Source of the DNA: Litchfieldia stipae
Lineage (GTDB): Bacteria > Bacillota > Bacilli > Bacillales > Bacillaceae_L
Reading direction: 5' to 3'
DNA length: 64,000 nucleotides
Assembly (NCBI RefSeq): GCF_014837155.1
Contig: NZ_JACYHA010000012.1
Location: 1 to 64,000 of the forward strand
Below are positions 17,410 through 26,716 of this stretch, in pieces. Position numbers and translations under genes: made by a program. The notes under the pieces are model-generated. The model searched no databases. It saw only the letters and a program-made list of their open reading frames with translations, and had not been told where the DNA came from. Position 1 is the stretch's first letter. Every line of letters starts with the position of its first letter.

Positions 17410-17449
17410 AAAAAAAAGCTGACTTGTTTTAAGTCAGCTTTTTTGTTGG
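17410..17449. terminator. hbs terminator
   Basis: AAAAAAGCTGACTT pairs with AAGTCAGCTTTTTT; T tracts on both strands. Confidence 0.9.
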
Positions 17450-17453
17450 TTCA

Positions 17454-17726
17454 TTAGTTTACCGCTTCTTTTAATGCTTTTCCTGGCTTGAATGCAGGAA
17501 CTTTGCTAGCAGCGATTTCGATTTCTTCACCAGTTTGTGGGTTACGACCCTTACGAGCAGAACGCTCACGAACCTCGAAATTACCGAAGCCGATTAATTG
17601 TACTTTATCTCCGCTTGCTAATGCTTCTTGAATTGCTTCAAATACTGCGTCAACAGCCTTTGTCGCATCTTTTTTTGATAGTTCAGAGCTTTCTGCTACT
17701 GCAGTAACTAATTCAGTTTTATTCAT
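17454..17726 (-). CDS. HU family DNA-binding protein
   Basis: 90-aa histone-like protein that bends and compacts DNA as a dimer. The sequence [40 protein letters not shown] and [19 protein letters not shown] is very close to HBsu of B. subtilis, including the DNA-intercalating Pro in the beta arm (RNPQTGEE). AAGGAGAGGAG lies before ATG 17726. The genomic position differs from the usual hbs locus near spoIVA/folE, so this may be a second HU copy; the rest of the genome is needed to decide. Confidence 0.95.
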   Translation of the reverse strand: MNKTELVTAVAESSELSKKDATKAVDAVFEAIQEALASGDKVQLIGFGNFEVRERSARKGRNPQTGEEIEIAASKVPAFKPGKALKEAVN

Positions 17727-17983
17727 AATCTTTTCTCCTCTCCTTAAAGAACACATATTCTTTTTACCACGTTTTGCTTAGCTTGGCAACTTTTAGATGA
17801 AAAATTCCTATTAATCTTGTGGATGTTTAAATTACTTTACTAGATTAGCCAAAACAAGCGGTTTTAAAACACAAATTTCAAAAAATTTTAGCTAAAAATG
17901 TTTATTTTTTTAAGAAAGGCTGTTTTTTACTTAAAATAGGACAATTTATAGGTGTATACGTTTGTTAAAAAGGAGGTTTTCTG

Positions 17984-18256
17984 ATGGCAAGAAAGCGTCG
18001 TCCCTTAGTTCGCGAAGCACGACCTGCTCTAGATCAATTAAAGGCCTCAGTGATGAAGGAACAGGGCTATCATCCCGATCAGAGCTCACCAGACGCTGTT
18101 AAATATGAAGTGGCAAAGGAGTTAGGTATTCCACTTCAAGAAGGCTATAACGGGACTCTCACGTCCAAGCAGGCTGGAAAAGTGGGTGGACAAATTGGCG
18201 GCAGCATGGTCAAAGAAATGATTAAAATGGCTCAACAAAATCTTTCAAAGCAATAA
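17984..18256 (+). CDS. Alpha/beta-type small acid-soluble spore protein
   Basis: 90-aa spore DNA-protecting protein. The two conserved SASP blocks are present: DAVKYEVAKELGIPL, containing the GPR protease cleavage region, and GYNGTLTSKQAGKVGGQIGGSMVKEMI. An Arg-rich N-terminus (MARKRRPLVREARPALDQLK) makes it longer than classical SspA-D. AAGGAGG precedes ATG and a terminator follows at 18270-18301. A sigma-G promoter is expected upstream but I could not define it. Protects DNA from UV and heat in the spore core. Confidence 0.95.
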   Translation: MARKRRPLVREARPALDQLKASVMKEQGYHPDQSSPDAVKYEVAKELGIPLQEGYNGTLTSKQAGKVGGQIGGSMVKEMIKMAQQNLSKQ

Positions 18257-18269
18257 ACTAAACCATGTG

Positions 18270-18301
18270 TAAGGAAGATCTATGTCGGATCTTCCTTTTC
18301 A
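18270..18301 (+). terminator. SASP gene terminator
   Basis: GGAAGATC-TATGTC-GGATCTTCC followed by TTTTC. Confidence 0.88.
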
Positions 18302-18356
18302 ATACATAAAAACCATGGCGAACTCAAACACTCTACATATATAAAGGGGGGTTACG

Positions 18357-19862
18357 ATGAGAAAGGAAGTAACAAGTGTTTTTTGGATTTCTCTTGTGAT
18401 TGCTTGCTTGTTTGTGGCATGGGGGGTTTTATTCCCAAGTAACCTAGAGCAGGCAATGGGCGTGGCTCAAGGTTTTTTTCTTGTTAACTTTGGGTGGTTT
18501 TATCAGCTTGTGGCGACGTTCTTTTTGATTTTTGCTCTATTTTTAATTTTTAGCCGTTACGGAAAAATCAAGCTAGGAAAAGATAGTGACAAGCCAGAAT
18601 TTAATAACATCACATGGTTTGCGATGTTATTTAGTGCTGGGATGGGGATTGGTCTATTGTTCTTCGGGGTCTCCGAGCCTATTTCCCATTTCGTTACACC
18701 TCCGCTTGATATTGAACCAGGATCGAGCGAAGCGGCACGAACATCCTTGAGATATACGTATTTGCATTGGGGATTTCATGCATGGGCCATCTACGCAACG
18801 ATTGCGCTAGCTTTGGCATACTACAAATTTAGAAAAGACCTACCCGGTCTCATGAGTGCGACTCTTTATCCACTACTTGGTGAAAAAACAAAGGGACCTA
18901 TTGGAATTACAATTGATGTGATTGCTGTATTTGCCACCATCTTTGGTGTAGCAGCTTCACTTGGTCTTGGGTCGCAGCAAATCAACGGTGGGCTAAGTTA
19001 CTTATTCGGGATTCCTAATCATTTTGGCATTCAATTGATCATTATTTCGATCGTGACCATTTTATTTTTAATCTCGGCGGGAACTGGGATAAAAAAAGGG
19101 ATTAAGTATTTAAGTAATGCCAATATGATTTTGGCCGTTATTTTATTATTTACATTTTTATTTCTTGGCCCAACCGTGTTTCTATTAGATCTTTTTACAA
19201 CGACATTAGGAACGTATATCCAGAACTTGCCTAGTATGGGACTTCGTTTGTCTCCTTTCAATGAAGAACGGGCCGCTTGGGTTCAAGGGTGGACAATTTT
19301 TTATTGGGCATGGTGGATTGCTTGGGCTCCCTTTGTCGGTACCTTTATTGCGCGTGTTTCAAAGGGGCGTACGGTAAGAGAGTTTGTGGTGGCGGTATTA
19401 TTGGTCCCTACCCTTGTATGCTGCTTCTGGTTTGCGGTGTTTGGAGGAACTGGGATTCACTTTGAATATAATATGGGAGCAGATGTGTCCGGTCAATCGA
19501 CAGAAACGGCTTTGTTCTATGTCTTCCAACAAATGCCCTTTACATCTGTTTTATCTGTGATCACTTTATTATTAATTTCGACCTTCTTTATTACTTCAGC
19601 AGATTCTGCGACCTTTGTCCTTGGCATGCAAACGACAAATGGTTCACTTAACCCGACTAATTTCGTGAAATTCACATGGGGGATTATTTTAGCCTTATCA
19701 GCAGTTGTATTAATGCTTTCAGGTGGATTAAGTGCGATGCAGACAGCAATTATTGTTAGTGCTTTTCCGCTTGCAATTATTCTAATCTTCACCTGCATTT
19801 CGATGGTGAAGTCGTTTCAACAAGAGGTTGCGGCTACAAAGAAATCAAAAAAAATCAGTTAA
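18357..19862 (+). CDS. opuD: BCCT family glycine betaine transporter, OpuD-like
   Basis: 501-aa sodium-coupled betaine/carnitine/choline transporter with 12 membrane helices. The sodium/substrate loop FSAGMGIGLLFFGVSEPISHF (residues about 91-111) and the Trp-rich segment FYWAWWIAWAPFVGTFIARVSKGRTVREFV identify the family. The GMGIG signature is that of betaine-specific members. GGGGGG precedes ATG. Monogenic, with a terminator at 19866-19903. Role: osmoprotectant uptake. Substrate is inferred from family signature only. Confidence 0.93.
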   Translation: MRKEVTSVFWISLVIACLFVAWGVLFPSNLEQAMGVAQGFFLVNFGWFYQLVATFFLIFALFLIFSRYGKIKLGKDSDKPEFNNITWFAMLFSAGMGIGLLFFGVSEPISHFVTPPLDIEPGSSEAARTSLRYTYLHWGFHAWAIYATIALALAYYKFRKDLPGLMSATLYPLLGEKTKGPIGITIDVIAVFATIFGVAASLGLGSQQINGGLSYLFGIPNHFGIQLIIISIVTILFLISAGTGIKKGIKYLSNANMILAVILLFTFLFLGPTVFLLDLFTTTLGTYIQNLPSMGLRLSPFNEERAAWVQGWTIFYWAWWIAWAPFVGTFIARVSKGRTVREFVVAVLLVPTLVCCFWFAVFGGTGIHFEYNMGADVSGQSTETALFYVFQQMPFTSVLSVITLLLISTFFITSADSATFVLGMQTTNGSLNPTNFVKFTWGIILALSAVVLMLSGGLSAMQTAIIVSAFPLAIILIFTCISMVKSFQQEVAATKKSKKIS

Positions 19863-19865
19863 GAA

Positions 19866-19903
19866 AAAAGGAGTCAACCGCTTGTGGTTTGACTCCTTTT
19901 TCT
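19866..19903. terminator. Terminator after the BCCT gene
   Basis: AAAGGAGTCAACC-GCTTGT-GGTTTGACTCCTTTTT; also serves the convergent HAD gene. Confidence 0.92.
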
Positions 19904-19912
19904 ATCGGGTTC

Positions 19913-20776
19913 CTACTGATTCACAACTTCAAGAATCGCTTTCCCTACCCCATCGTTCTTGTTAGTGTCAGTGATGATATGACCGTGCTTCTTTACTTCT
20001 TCTGGGGCATTTCCCATCGCAACTGCTCGGCCAACGCGCTGGAACATCGAGAGGTCATTGTAGTTATCTCCAATCGCCATTGTTTCTTCAAGTGTGATGT
20101 TTCGTTTTGCGACAAATTCAGTTAAGGCTAGTCCCTTTTGAGCATGAACACTATTGATTTCAATGTTTTCTTTTCCTGATGAACTAATCGCAATTCCTTC
20201 AATGGTTGACAGTGCCTCTCTTAGTTCAGCAAGCACTTTCTCATCGAATGAGAAGGTTATAAATTTATAGACAGAGACATTGTTTTTCACAATCGAATCA
20301 AATTCATCAACTAATTGAATCAAGCCACTTTCAAATCGTTCTTTTGCCGCCTTCACAGTTTCTTCATAGTTTACATGTTGGAAATTTGGGCTCATGAAGA
20401 TGTCCATGATGATCATTAGTCCTTGATCATAGTCCTTAGAGTAGGTTCCATCTTCTGTATATAATTCATAATAAGCGTTGTGCTTATTTAAGATATCCAT
20501 GACTTTGAATGCTGTTTCTTGATCAATTGGACTCTCGTGGATTCTTTCACCTGAAATCGATCTCACATCTGCGCCGTTTACAGCAATAATCGGACAATTT
20601 AGCTCTGCTGCCTCTAAAGGGAATTTTGCCTCAGGAAAGGATCTTCCTGTTGCGATCACAACCTCTATCCCTTTCGCTTGCGCTGCTTCAATTGCTTGCT
20701 TATTGAGATCACTTACTACATGATGTTCATTTAACAACGTTCCATCCATATCAATTGCAATACACTTAATCATCAT
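19913..20776 (-). CDS. Cof-type HAD-IIB family phosphatase
   Basis: 287-aa haloacid-dehalogenase-superfamily phosphatase. Motif I is DMDGTLL with nucleophile Asp9 and Asp11; the C-terminal metal site is AIGDNYNDLSMF; residues about 85-205 form the type IIB cap. The family dephosphorylates sugar phosphates, pyridoxal phosphate or FMN with broad specificity, so the substrate cannot be read from sequence. AAGGGTG precedes two adjacent ATGs; either could be used. Convergent with the BCCT gene; a palindromic element lies upstream. Confidence 0.92.
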   Translation of the reverse strand: MMIKCIAIDMDGTLLNEHHVVSDLNKQAIEAAQAKGIEVVIATGRSFPEAKFPLEAAELNCPIIAVNGADVRSISGERIHESPIDQETAFKVMDILNKHNAYYELYTEDGTYSKDYDQGLMIIMDIFMSPNFQHVNYEETVKAAKERFESGLIQLVDEFDSIVKNNVSVYKFITFSFDEKVLAELREALSTIEGIAISSSGKENIEINSVHAQKGLALTEFVAKRNITLEETMAIGDNYNDLSMFQRVGRAVAMGNAPEEVKKHGHIITDTNKNDGVGKAILEVVNQ

Positions 20777-20854
20777 TACAACACCCTTCTTTTCTAAGTT
20801 GTAAATTCACTTATAATTTAACTTTTTTCGAACAAATTATTGCTGTTATTAATC

Positions 20855-20934
20855 GCAGCCTGAATACACTCCGCGTCCTGTGGGGTCTCACTTTGGCCAC
20901 GCATCCCACGGGAGTCTCCATGTATTCAGTCTGC
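20855..20934 (+). repeat. Dispersed palindromic element, short form
   Basis: Left arm GCAGCCTGAATACAC, right arm ATGTATTCAGTCTGC (two mismatches). Short interior. The outer right end GAAAACAGCTTATAATTT is visible at about 20974-20990. Confidence 0.88.
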
Positions 20935-21083
20935 TAGAAATCTCACTTTCAATTATTAAAAAAAACACTTTGAGAAAACAGCTTATAATTTTCAATTATA
21001 CGTGTCTTTTCTTGAAAAATAAAATCATACCCTTGATTATATTGTATAATTTTAACAAGAGTATGTAATTAGAGGAGTGGATT

Positions 21084-21722
21084 GTGTTGTCAGATTTGTT
21101 TAGAGAGAAAATTACATCGGTTGAGGAATTAACTGACGTGCTAGGAGGATCTCCTGGTAAATTAGCAGCCAATAAAGTCATTCATCACCTAGATACCCAC
21201 TGCAAGAACTTCTTGCAATTATCACCCATCGTCTTCATTTCCACATCACATCAGGATGGCACCTGTGACGTGTCTCCTCGTGGTGACCATCCAGGTTTCA
21301 CATTGGTTGTGGATGATACACATCTCGTCATTCCTGATCGTCCAGGCAACAAACGCGTGGATTCGATGCGCAATATCCTGGTCAATCCACAGATTGGCTT
21401 AATCTTTCTGATTCCTGGATTGGAAGAAACCTTACGAATCAATGGCAAGGCTTGGATTATTCAAGATAAAAAATATTTGGAACAGCTAGAGATCCGTGGG
21501 CACATCCCAACTCTTGGAATCGGAATTGAAATTGAAGAGTGCTTCATCCATTGCGCCAAAGCCCTTAAGCGCTCCTCCCTCTGGAATCCAACCGCTTGGC
21601 CTGAAAAAGAGGCTCTGCCTTCGATTCCGAAAATGATCGCTGACCATGTGAAGCTAGAAGACCATACACCTGAATCAATCAAGGTAGACTTAGAAGAAAG
21701 CTACACGAAACGATTGTATTAA
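21084..21722 (+). CDS. PPOX-class FMN-dependent flavoprotein
   Basis: 212-aa pyridoxamine-5'-phosphate-oxidase-like split-barrel flavoprotein, resembling the DR_2398-type family (HQDGTCDVSPRGDHPGF, IPDRPGNKRVDSMRNILVNPQIGLIFLIPG, ETLRINGKAWI, HCAKALKRSSLW). The HCAKA block near residue 155 and NKRVDSM are the FMN-contacting segments of this family. Reaction unknown. GTG at 21084 is supported by AGAGGAG six bases upstream. An amidase gene starts about 20 bp after its stop, so the two probably form an operon. Confidence 0.88.
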   Translation: MLSDLFREKITSVEELTDVLGGSPGKLAANKVIHHLDTHCKNFLQLSPIVFISTSHQDGTCDVSPRGDHPGFTLVVDDTHLVIPDRPGNKRVDSMRNILVNPQIGLIFLIPGLEETLRINGKAWIIQDKKYLEQLEIRGHIPTLGIGIEIEECFIHCAKALKRSSLWNPTAWPEKEALPSIPKMIADHVKLEDHTPESIKVDLEESYTKRLY

Positions 21723-21744
21723 ACCGTGAGGAGTTGTGATAGAT

Positions 21745-23139
21745 ATGGATCAATTTAAATGGATGGATGCATTAACCCTTGCCAAACTAATTCGGGAAAA
21801 AGAAGTGACGTCTGATGAACTAGTTGAGGTAACTTTGAAACGAATTGAACAGGTTAATCCTTTGATCAATGCTGTTAACTCACTTGTAGACCAAACAACG
21901 CAGCCTTCACATCCATCAGGTCCCTTCGGTGGTGTACCTTTTTTAATGAAGGACCTAGAGTTTTTTGCGGGCACTAGATATTCAGGTGGTTCGAAGTATT
22001 TTAAAGAATTCATTGCCCCTGTTGAATCAGAGCTTGTTTCGCGTATTCGCAAGTCAGGGCTAGTCACTATCGGAAAAACAAATACTTGTGAATTTGGTAT
22101 TCAACCGATTACAGAACCCGCCCTCTTTGGTCCAACTCGCAATCCTTGGAATACTGAGTATACTGCTGGCGGTTCAAGCGGTGGAGCTGCGGTGGCCGTT
22201 GCGGCAGGGATTGTTCCGGTGGCTCATGCTTCTGATGGGGGCGGTTCAATCCGTATCCCAGCCTCTTGTTGTGGCTTATTTGGACTTAAAGTAAGTCGTG
22301 GTCGCAATCCAAAAAATCCTGATCCCGTTGGTATTGCAATCAGTCATTGTATCTCCCGCTCGGTTAGAGATAGTGCGGCCCTTCTTGATGCTACACATGG
22401 GGCTGGGGTGGGCGACCCTTATCCTGCACCTCGATTTGAAGGATCGTTTTTACATGAGGTGTCAAAGACTCCAAAGAAGCTCCGGATTGCCTATGTCACC
22501 ACCAGGTTTGATGGTTCTCCTATTGACTCTGATTGTGTTGATGCGGTGATGGATGCTGTGAAACTATTAACAGACCTCGGACATGAAGTAGAGGAAGCGA
22601 TGCCTCGTATTGATGTCAACGGATTTACAGAGGCATTTACCGTTCTATGGTACCAGCTTCTTTTAATAGGAGTAGCTCCGCTTGAACAATTAGTCGGTCG
22701 AAAGCCAACTGGGGGTGATTTTGAACCTCTAACATGGGCGATTCTAGAACAGGCGAAGACAATGACCGGCCTTGATTATTTATTTGCCACTACTTATATG
22801 CAAAGTCTAAGTCGTGAGCTGGCACAATTTTTCACTAGCTATGATTTGTTACTTACTCCTACCCTTTCCAAGCCGCCCGTTAAGGTTGGCGAAATCAAGT
22901 ATGAGAACGATCTTGATAACTATTCAAAGGTGATCAATGGATGGGTTCCGTATACGCCTGTCGCAAATGCAACCGGGATTCCAGCGATGAATGTTCCCCT
23001 ATATTGGAATGAGGCGGGACTTCCAGTTGGCGTGCATTTCATGGCACCTTACGGGGATGAAGCGACCCTCCTGCAACTCGCTGGACAGCTTGAAGAGGCA
23101 CGACCTTGGAAGGATCGATATCCGGCGGTGAGTATTTAG
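21745..23139 (+). CDS. Amidase signature family enzyme
   Basis: 464-aa amidohydrolase with the Ser-cisSer-Lys triad of the amidase signature family: Lys69 in [10 protein letters not shown], Ser144/145 in [10 protein letters not shown], and Ser168 in [13 protein letters not shown]. Cytosolic and full length. Substrate is unknown; family members cleave aliphatic and aromatic amides, and this is not GatA because gatC/gatB are absent. I use ATG 21745, since GAGGAG is only two bases from the GTG at 21736. Probably co-transcribed with the flavoprotein. Confidence 0.9.
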   Translation: MDQFKWMDALTLAKLIREKEVTSDELVEVTLKRIEQVNPLINAVNSLVDQTTQPSHPSGPFGGVPFLMKDLEFFAGTRYSGGSKYFKEFIAPVESELVSRIRKSGLVTIGKTNTCEFGIQPITEPALFGPTRNPWNTEYTAGGSSGGAAVAVAAGIVPVAHASDGGGSIRIPASCCGLFGLKVSRGRNPKNPDPVGIAISHCISRSVRDSAALLDATHGAGVGDPYPAPRFEGSFLHEVSKTPKKLRIAYVTTRFDGSPIDSDCVDAVMDAVKLLTDLGHEVEEAMPRIDVNGFTEAFTVLWYQLLLIGVAPLEQLVGRKPTGGDFEPLTWAILEQAKTMTGLDYLFATTYMQSLSRELAQFFTSYDLLLTPTLSKPPVKVGEIKYENDLDNYSKVINGWVPYTPVANATGIPAMNVPLYWNEAGLPVGVHFMAPYGDEATLLQLAGQLEEARPWKDRYPAVSI

Positions 23140-23204
23140 TCTATAAAAAGGCTTTTTTTCAATAATTGTTGTAAAGTCTTGAAAAATAGAGAGGCTCATT
23201 ACTA

Positions 23205-23275
23205 GCAGACTGAGTACACGTAGACTCCCGTGGGATTAGTTGGCTCCTACAGGACGCGGAGTGTATTCAGGCTGC
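23205..23275 (-). repeat. Dispersed palindromic element, reverse orientation
   Basis: Arms GCAGACTGAGTACAC and GTGTATTCAGGCTGC (two mismatches), interior shortened, with ACAGGACGCGGAG on the plus strand. Lies between the amidase and the dipeptidase gene. Confidence 0.87.
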
Positions 23276-23372
23276 GGTTTTACACTTAACAATCTAATTC
23301 AATTCTTGCTTTTAACGGACTAAAGGAGCAAAATATATTCATAGACATCATTTTTTGAAGGAGGATCTACAT

Positions 23373-24746
23373 ATGGAGCAAAAGACGCAAGATTATTTAA
23401 CTCAACATCGAGATGAGCACCTGAAGCAATTATTTGAACTATTATCGATTCAAAGTATAAGCGCACTCCCAGATCATAAAGAGGATGTGAAGAAGGCAGC
23501 GAACTGGATGGCTTCAGCACTGACGGATATTGGGATGGAACATGTGGCAGTACATGAAACAAAGGGACATCCAATTGTATATGCTGACTGGTTAAATGCC
23601 CCTGGCAAACCAACAGTCCTGATTTACGGTCACTATGATGTGCAGCCTGTGGATCCCCTTCACTTATGGGACAGCCCACCTTTTGAGGCTGAGATTCGTG
23701 ATGAGAAAATCTTTGCTCGAGGCGCAAGTGATGATAAAGGACAAACATTCATGCACTTAAAAGCGATTGAAGCAATCCTTGAAACAACAGGAACTCTACC
23801 TGTTAATGTGAAATTCTGTATTGAAGGTGAGGAAGAAATCGGCAGTCCAAACCTCCCTGCTTTTACCGAGGAAAACAAAGAGCTTCTCGCAGCAGATATT
23901 CTTGTCATCTCTGATACAGGAATGCTTGAGCGTGGAAAGCCAACGATTTGTTATGGTCTAAGAGGCTTATGTGGCCTGCAAATTGACATCAAAGGGGCAA
24001 AAGGTGACCTTCACTCTGGCCTATACGGTGGCGGTGTTCAAAATGCCATCCATGCGTTAGTAGAGCTGGTTGGAACCTTCCATAATGAGCATGGGAAAAT
24101 TACGGTTGAAGGCTTCTATGATAAGGTTGCTCCTCTCACAGACGAAGAAAAGGCGGCCTATGATGCGTTAAACTTTGATGAAGAAACCGTGCGTGCGGAA
24201 TTAGAGGTTCCTGAATTATTTGGAGAAGAAGGTTATACCTATTTAGAGCGTACATGGGTAAGACCGACGCTTGAGGTAAATGGCATCTACGGAGGCTTCC
24301 AAGGGGATGGTATAAAAACAGTATTGCCTGCTGAGGCTGGTGCGAAAATCACTTGCCGTTTAGTTCCAGATCAGGATCCAGACGAGATTGCTGAATTACT
24401 TCAAAAGCATATTGAAGCACATAAGCCAAAGGGGGTTGAGGTGAAGGTTTCACTCTTTGATAAAGGAGCTCCTTTTGTCACTCCATTCGACCACCCAGCG
24501 ATCCAAGCGGCAGGTCGTGCTTATGAAAAAGTGTATGAAGTACCAACATCTTATACGCGCGGTGGCGGGTCCATCCCAATCGTGGCGGCATTTGATCAAA
24601 TTCTAAACATCCCTACCGTTCTGATGGGCTTTGGATTACCAACGGAAAACTTCCATGCCCCAAATGAACATTTCCACCTAGAAAACTATGATAAAGGCTT
24701 GCTGACCCTTTGTCATTATTGGTATGAATTAGAGAAGACATTGTAA
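23373..24746 (+). CDS. M20 family metallodipeptidase
   Basis: 457-aa zinc peptidase of the M20/CNDP-like group. Metal ligands are visible in YGHYDVQPVDP (His, with catalytic Asp two residues on), ARGASDDKGQ (bridging Asp), CIEGEEEIGSPN (catalytic Glu and Glu ligand) and the C-terminal NEHFHLENY His. The dimerisation lid is in the middle (residues about 200-330). It hydrolyses dipeptides in the cytosol, exact specificity unknown. GGAGG lies eight bases before ATG 23373. A strong terminator follows at 24807-24851. Confidence 0.93.
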   Translation: MEQKTQDYLTQHRDEHLKQLFELLSIQSISALPDHKEDVKKAANWMASALTDIGMEHVAVHETKGHPIVYADWLNAPGKPTVLIYGHYDVQPVDPLHLWDSPPFEAEIRDEKIFARGASDDKGQTFMHLKAIEAILETTGTLPVNVKFCIEGEEEIGSPNLPAFTEENKELLAADILVISDTGMLERGKPTICYGLRGLCGLQIDIKGAKGDLHSGLYGGGVQNAIHALVELVGTFHNEHGKITVEGFYDKVAPLTDEEKAAYDALNFDEETVRAELEVPELFGEEGYTYLERTWVRPTLEVNGIYGGFQGDGIKTVLPAEAGAKITCRLVPDQDPDEIAELLQKHIEAHKPKGVEVKVSLFDKGAPFVTPFDHPAIQAAGRAYEKVYEVPTSYTRGGGSIPIVAAFDQILNIPTVLMGFGLPTENFHAPNEHFHLENYDKGLLTLCHYWYELEKTL

Positions 24747-24806
24747 GGATTAAGTCAGGAGTAAGTCGCTCCTTTTCGATGGAAAAGCAACTAAATTATT
24801 TAAAAC

Positions 24807-24851
24807 AAAAAGCATACCAATTCGCATCTAATCTCGATTGGTATGCTTTTC
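24807..24851 (+). terminator. Dipeptidase terminator
   Basis: AAAAGCATACCAAT pairs with ATTGGTATGCTTTT. The stem shares the CATACCAAT/ATTGGTATG core with the pflA terminator. Confidence 0.92.
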
Positions 24852-24856
24852 ATTCT

Positions 24857-24907
24857 GCAGCCTGAATATACTTTTTGTCTGGAACAGCAAATTTGAGAAA
24901 AACAGCC
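24857..24907 (+). repeat. Deletion derivative of the palindromic element
   Basis: GCAGCCTGAATATAC is fused to TTTGAGAAAAACAGCC: the left arm and outer right end remain, the GC-rich middle and right arm are gone. Confidence 0.75.
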
Positions 24908-24919
24908 TTTTTATTAAGA

Positions 24920-25279
24920 CTACTTTAGGTTATACCCTTGTTCTCCATACGGTTGTAACTTTTCTAGCCATTCTTCTTCAAGATTTAATAACGCTTCTTT
25001 TTCGTTAATATATGGATGATCACTCTTTTTCAACTTTTCCAATACCTCAATTATAAAAGCATCTTTGCCATACTGGTTCCATTCTTTTTGTAGCTCCTTG
25101 TTTGTTGTATATCCATTTGTTTCAAGCATGAATTTTAATCCGTTTAGTGTTTTAATGTTTTTCGTACTTCCAACCAATATTTTATGATTGATTGTATTCT
25201 TTATCTGATAAACACCTGCTTCGACGGATGTTTCCTTAAAGTGTTGTTTCAACTCTTTCTTACGATCCACGTTTTCCAC
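24920..25279 (-). CDS. GIY-YIG domain protein with degenerate motif
   Basis: 119-aa protein. Residues about 20-90 fit the GIY-YIG nuclease domain: AGVYQIKN in place of the GIY strand and KILVGSTKN in place of the YIG strand, followed by NQYGKDAFIIEVLEKL and EEEWLEKLQPYGEQGYNLK, typical of the group. The second-motif Tyr is Val and the usual catalytic Arg position is not obvious, so cleavage activity is doubtful. Adenine-rich upstream sequence; gene stands alone between an element remnant and a divergent secreted protein gene. Confidence 0.75.
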   Translation of the reverse strand: MENVDRKKELKQHFKETSVEAGVYQIKNTINHKILVGSTKNIKTLNGLKFMLETNGYTTNKELQKEWNQYGKDAFIIEVLEKLKKSDHPYINEKEALLNLEEEWLEKLQPYGEQGYNLK

Positions 25280-25502
25280 CTACTATTATCTTATTTTAAT
25301 AAACCGAATACAGTAAATATCGTTTTAAATTATATAGGAAACTATGTAAGATTGCACAGAAATTCCTATCAGGATAGAACATACAGCTATTGACAATTTT
25401 GATAAACATAAGGCGTCCTGTCAAGAAAGGGACTAGATATTATTCAAACACTGGACTATTTTTCCTGAAAATTAGGCATGATAATTTTGAGGTGGATTAG
25501 GC

Positions 25503-25931
25503 GTGAAAAAACGAATAATATTGATCATTTCGATTTTGTTAATTTGTACTAGTCATGGATATGCTCAGGAGAAAAAATGTCCTTCGTTAAGTGAATTAGA
25601 GCAAACATCCATCAAGAATCAAAGAGAAGTCATTGAAGCCTTAAATACGTTAATACCAAATACGTATGGAACAGGTATCGATGATTTTCCTGACATGTAT
25701 ACGAAATGGAATGTCTTAACTGCAAAACCTTTTCCAGACACAGTTGGTCATGAAGACGAAGAAGCCTATTATGGTATTGCCAAAACCTTTTGTGGGAAGG
25801 AAATTGCTAATAGGTCCTGGCTTGTCCGCTTAGACTTTCCAAAAGCACCTGGCGCTAGCTTAGGACAGGGTCAATTATTCTTAGCAAAAAGCAAGGACAA
25901 CGGCTGGTTTGTTTGGTATCAATACCATTAA
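25503..25931 (+). CDS. Secreted hypothetical protein
   Basis: 142-aa protein with a clear signal peptide (MKKRIILIISILLICTSHG, cleavage probably after YA near residue 21) and two cysteines (Cys25 and about Cys97) in the mature part that could form a disulfide. The mature domain of about 120 residues has an aromatic C-terminus (GWFVWYQYH). I do not recognise the family. Start is GTG, with GAGGTGG seven bases upstream. Terminator at 25958-25994. Monocistronic. Confidence 0.75.
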   Translation: MKKRIILIISILLICTSHGYAQEKKCPSLSELEQTSIKNQREVIEALNTLIPNTYGTGIDDFPDMYTKWNVLTAKPFPDTVGHEDEEAYYGIAKTFCGKEIANRSWLVRLDFPKAPGASLGQGQLFLAKSKDNGWFVWYQYH

Positions 25932-25957
25932 TCGGCTTTTCCTTCAACACAGCTTGA

Positions 25958-25994
25958 GCAATCATCTTAAGACGGATGATTGCTTATTTTTTTT
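25958..25994 (+). terminator. Terminator after the secreted protein gene
   Basis: GCAATCATC pairs with GATGATTGC, then a T tract. Confidence 0.9.
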
Positions 25995-26058
25995 GAGGAA
26001 GGAATAATGACTTTAAACGACGAATAGATACCTGTAAAATGTTTAGGGGTGATAAGCA

Positions 26059-26661
26059 GTGACTATTTCAAATAGGTTTCCTTTTAGATTAATAGAGCAA
26101 AAAGAGGAAACGAATAATTTAGTAATTGTCTTACCTGGAGCAGGTTACACCACACAGGCTCCATTATTACACTATACAACAGGGCTATTTCACTCGAAGG
26201 GTTTTGATGTTTTACATGTGAATTATTCTTTTAATAGAGAAGAGTTATCTGTTCTAAACGGAGAAGAATTCGCACAAGATGTCCAATTTATCATCGACCA
26301 TGCCATTAAGAACAAACCATATCGTCAAATTTATATTGTGGCAAAATCGGTTGGAACAATCGCTTTAAGTTATCTGCTAAATCATACGATGTTCAAAGAC
26401 TCAAAAGTGGTCTGGTTAACCCCCTTACTGCAAAGAGCTGATGTATTGAATGCAATGGTTCAAAATGTAAACAAAGGGCTTTGTCTGATTGGAGATAACG
26501 ATCCTTGCTTCATACCGGAACGCTTTGAACTATTGAAAAATAATCAACACCTCGTTTCAAGTGTAATTGAAGGTGGAAATCATGCACTAGAGCTTGAGAA
26601 CGAACCTATTGATTCTATTGATATATTAAAAAGAGTTATTTCCGATATAAATGAATTGTAA
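26059..26661 (+). CDS. Alpha/beta hydrolase family protein
   Basis: 200-aa protein with an alpha/beta-hydrolase core: oxyanion region VIVLPGAGYTTQ, nucleophile elbow IVAKSVGTIALSY (Ser about 94) and a C-terminal His in EGGNHALELE, with an Asp in GDNDPCF. No signal peptide. Substrate unknown; possibly an esterase or acyl-transfer enzyme. Starts at GTG with AGGGGTG upstream. Its terminator (26668-26716) lies over the end of the convergent GNAT gene. Confidence 0.82.
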   Translation: MTISNRFPFRLIEQKEETNNLVIVLPGAGYTTQAPLLHYTTGLFHSKGFDVLHVNYSFNREELSVLNGEEFAQDVQFIIDHAIKNKPYRQIYIVAKSVGTIALSYLLNHTMFKDSKVVWLTPLLQRADVLNAMVQNVNKGLCLIGDNDPCFIPERFELLKNNQHLVSSVIEGGNHALELENEPIDSIDILKRVISDINEL

Positions 26662-26667
26662 TAACAA

Positions 26668-26716
26668 TACAGGGCTTCGTTGAAACGAGATGAGTTTAGC
26701 GAATAGCCCTGTTTTC
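26668..26716. terminator. Convergent terminator
   Basis: ACAGGGCT and AGCCCTGT flank a long loop and are followed by TTTTC. Confidence 0.65.
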
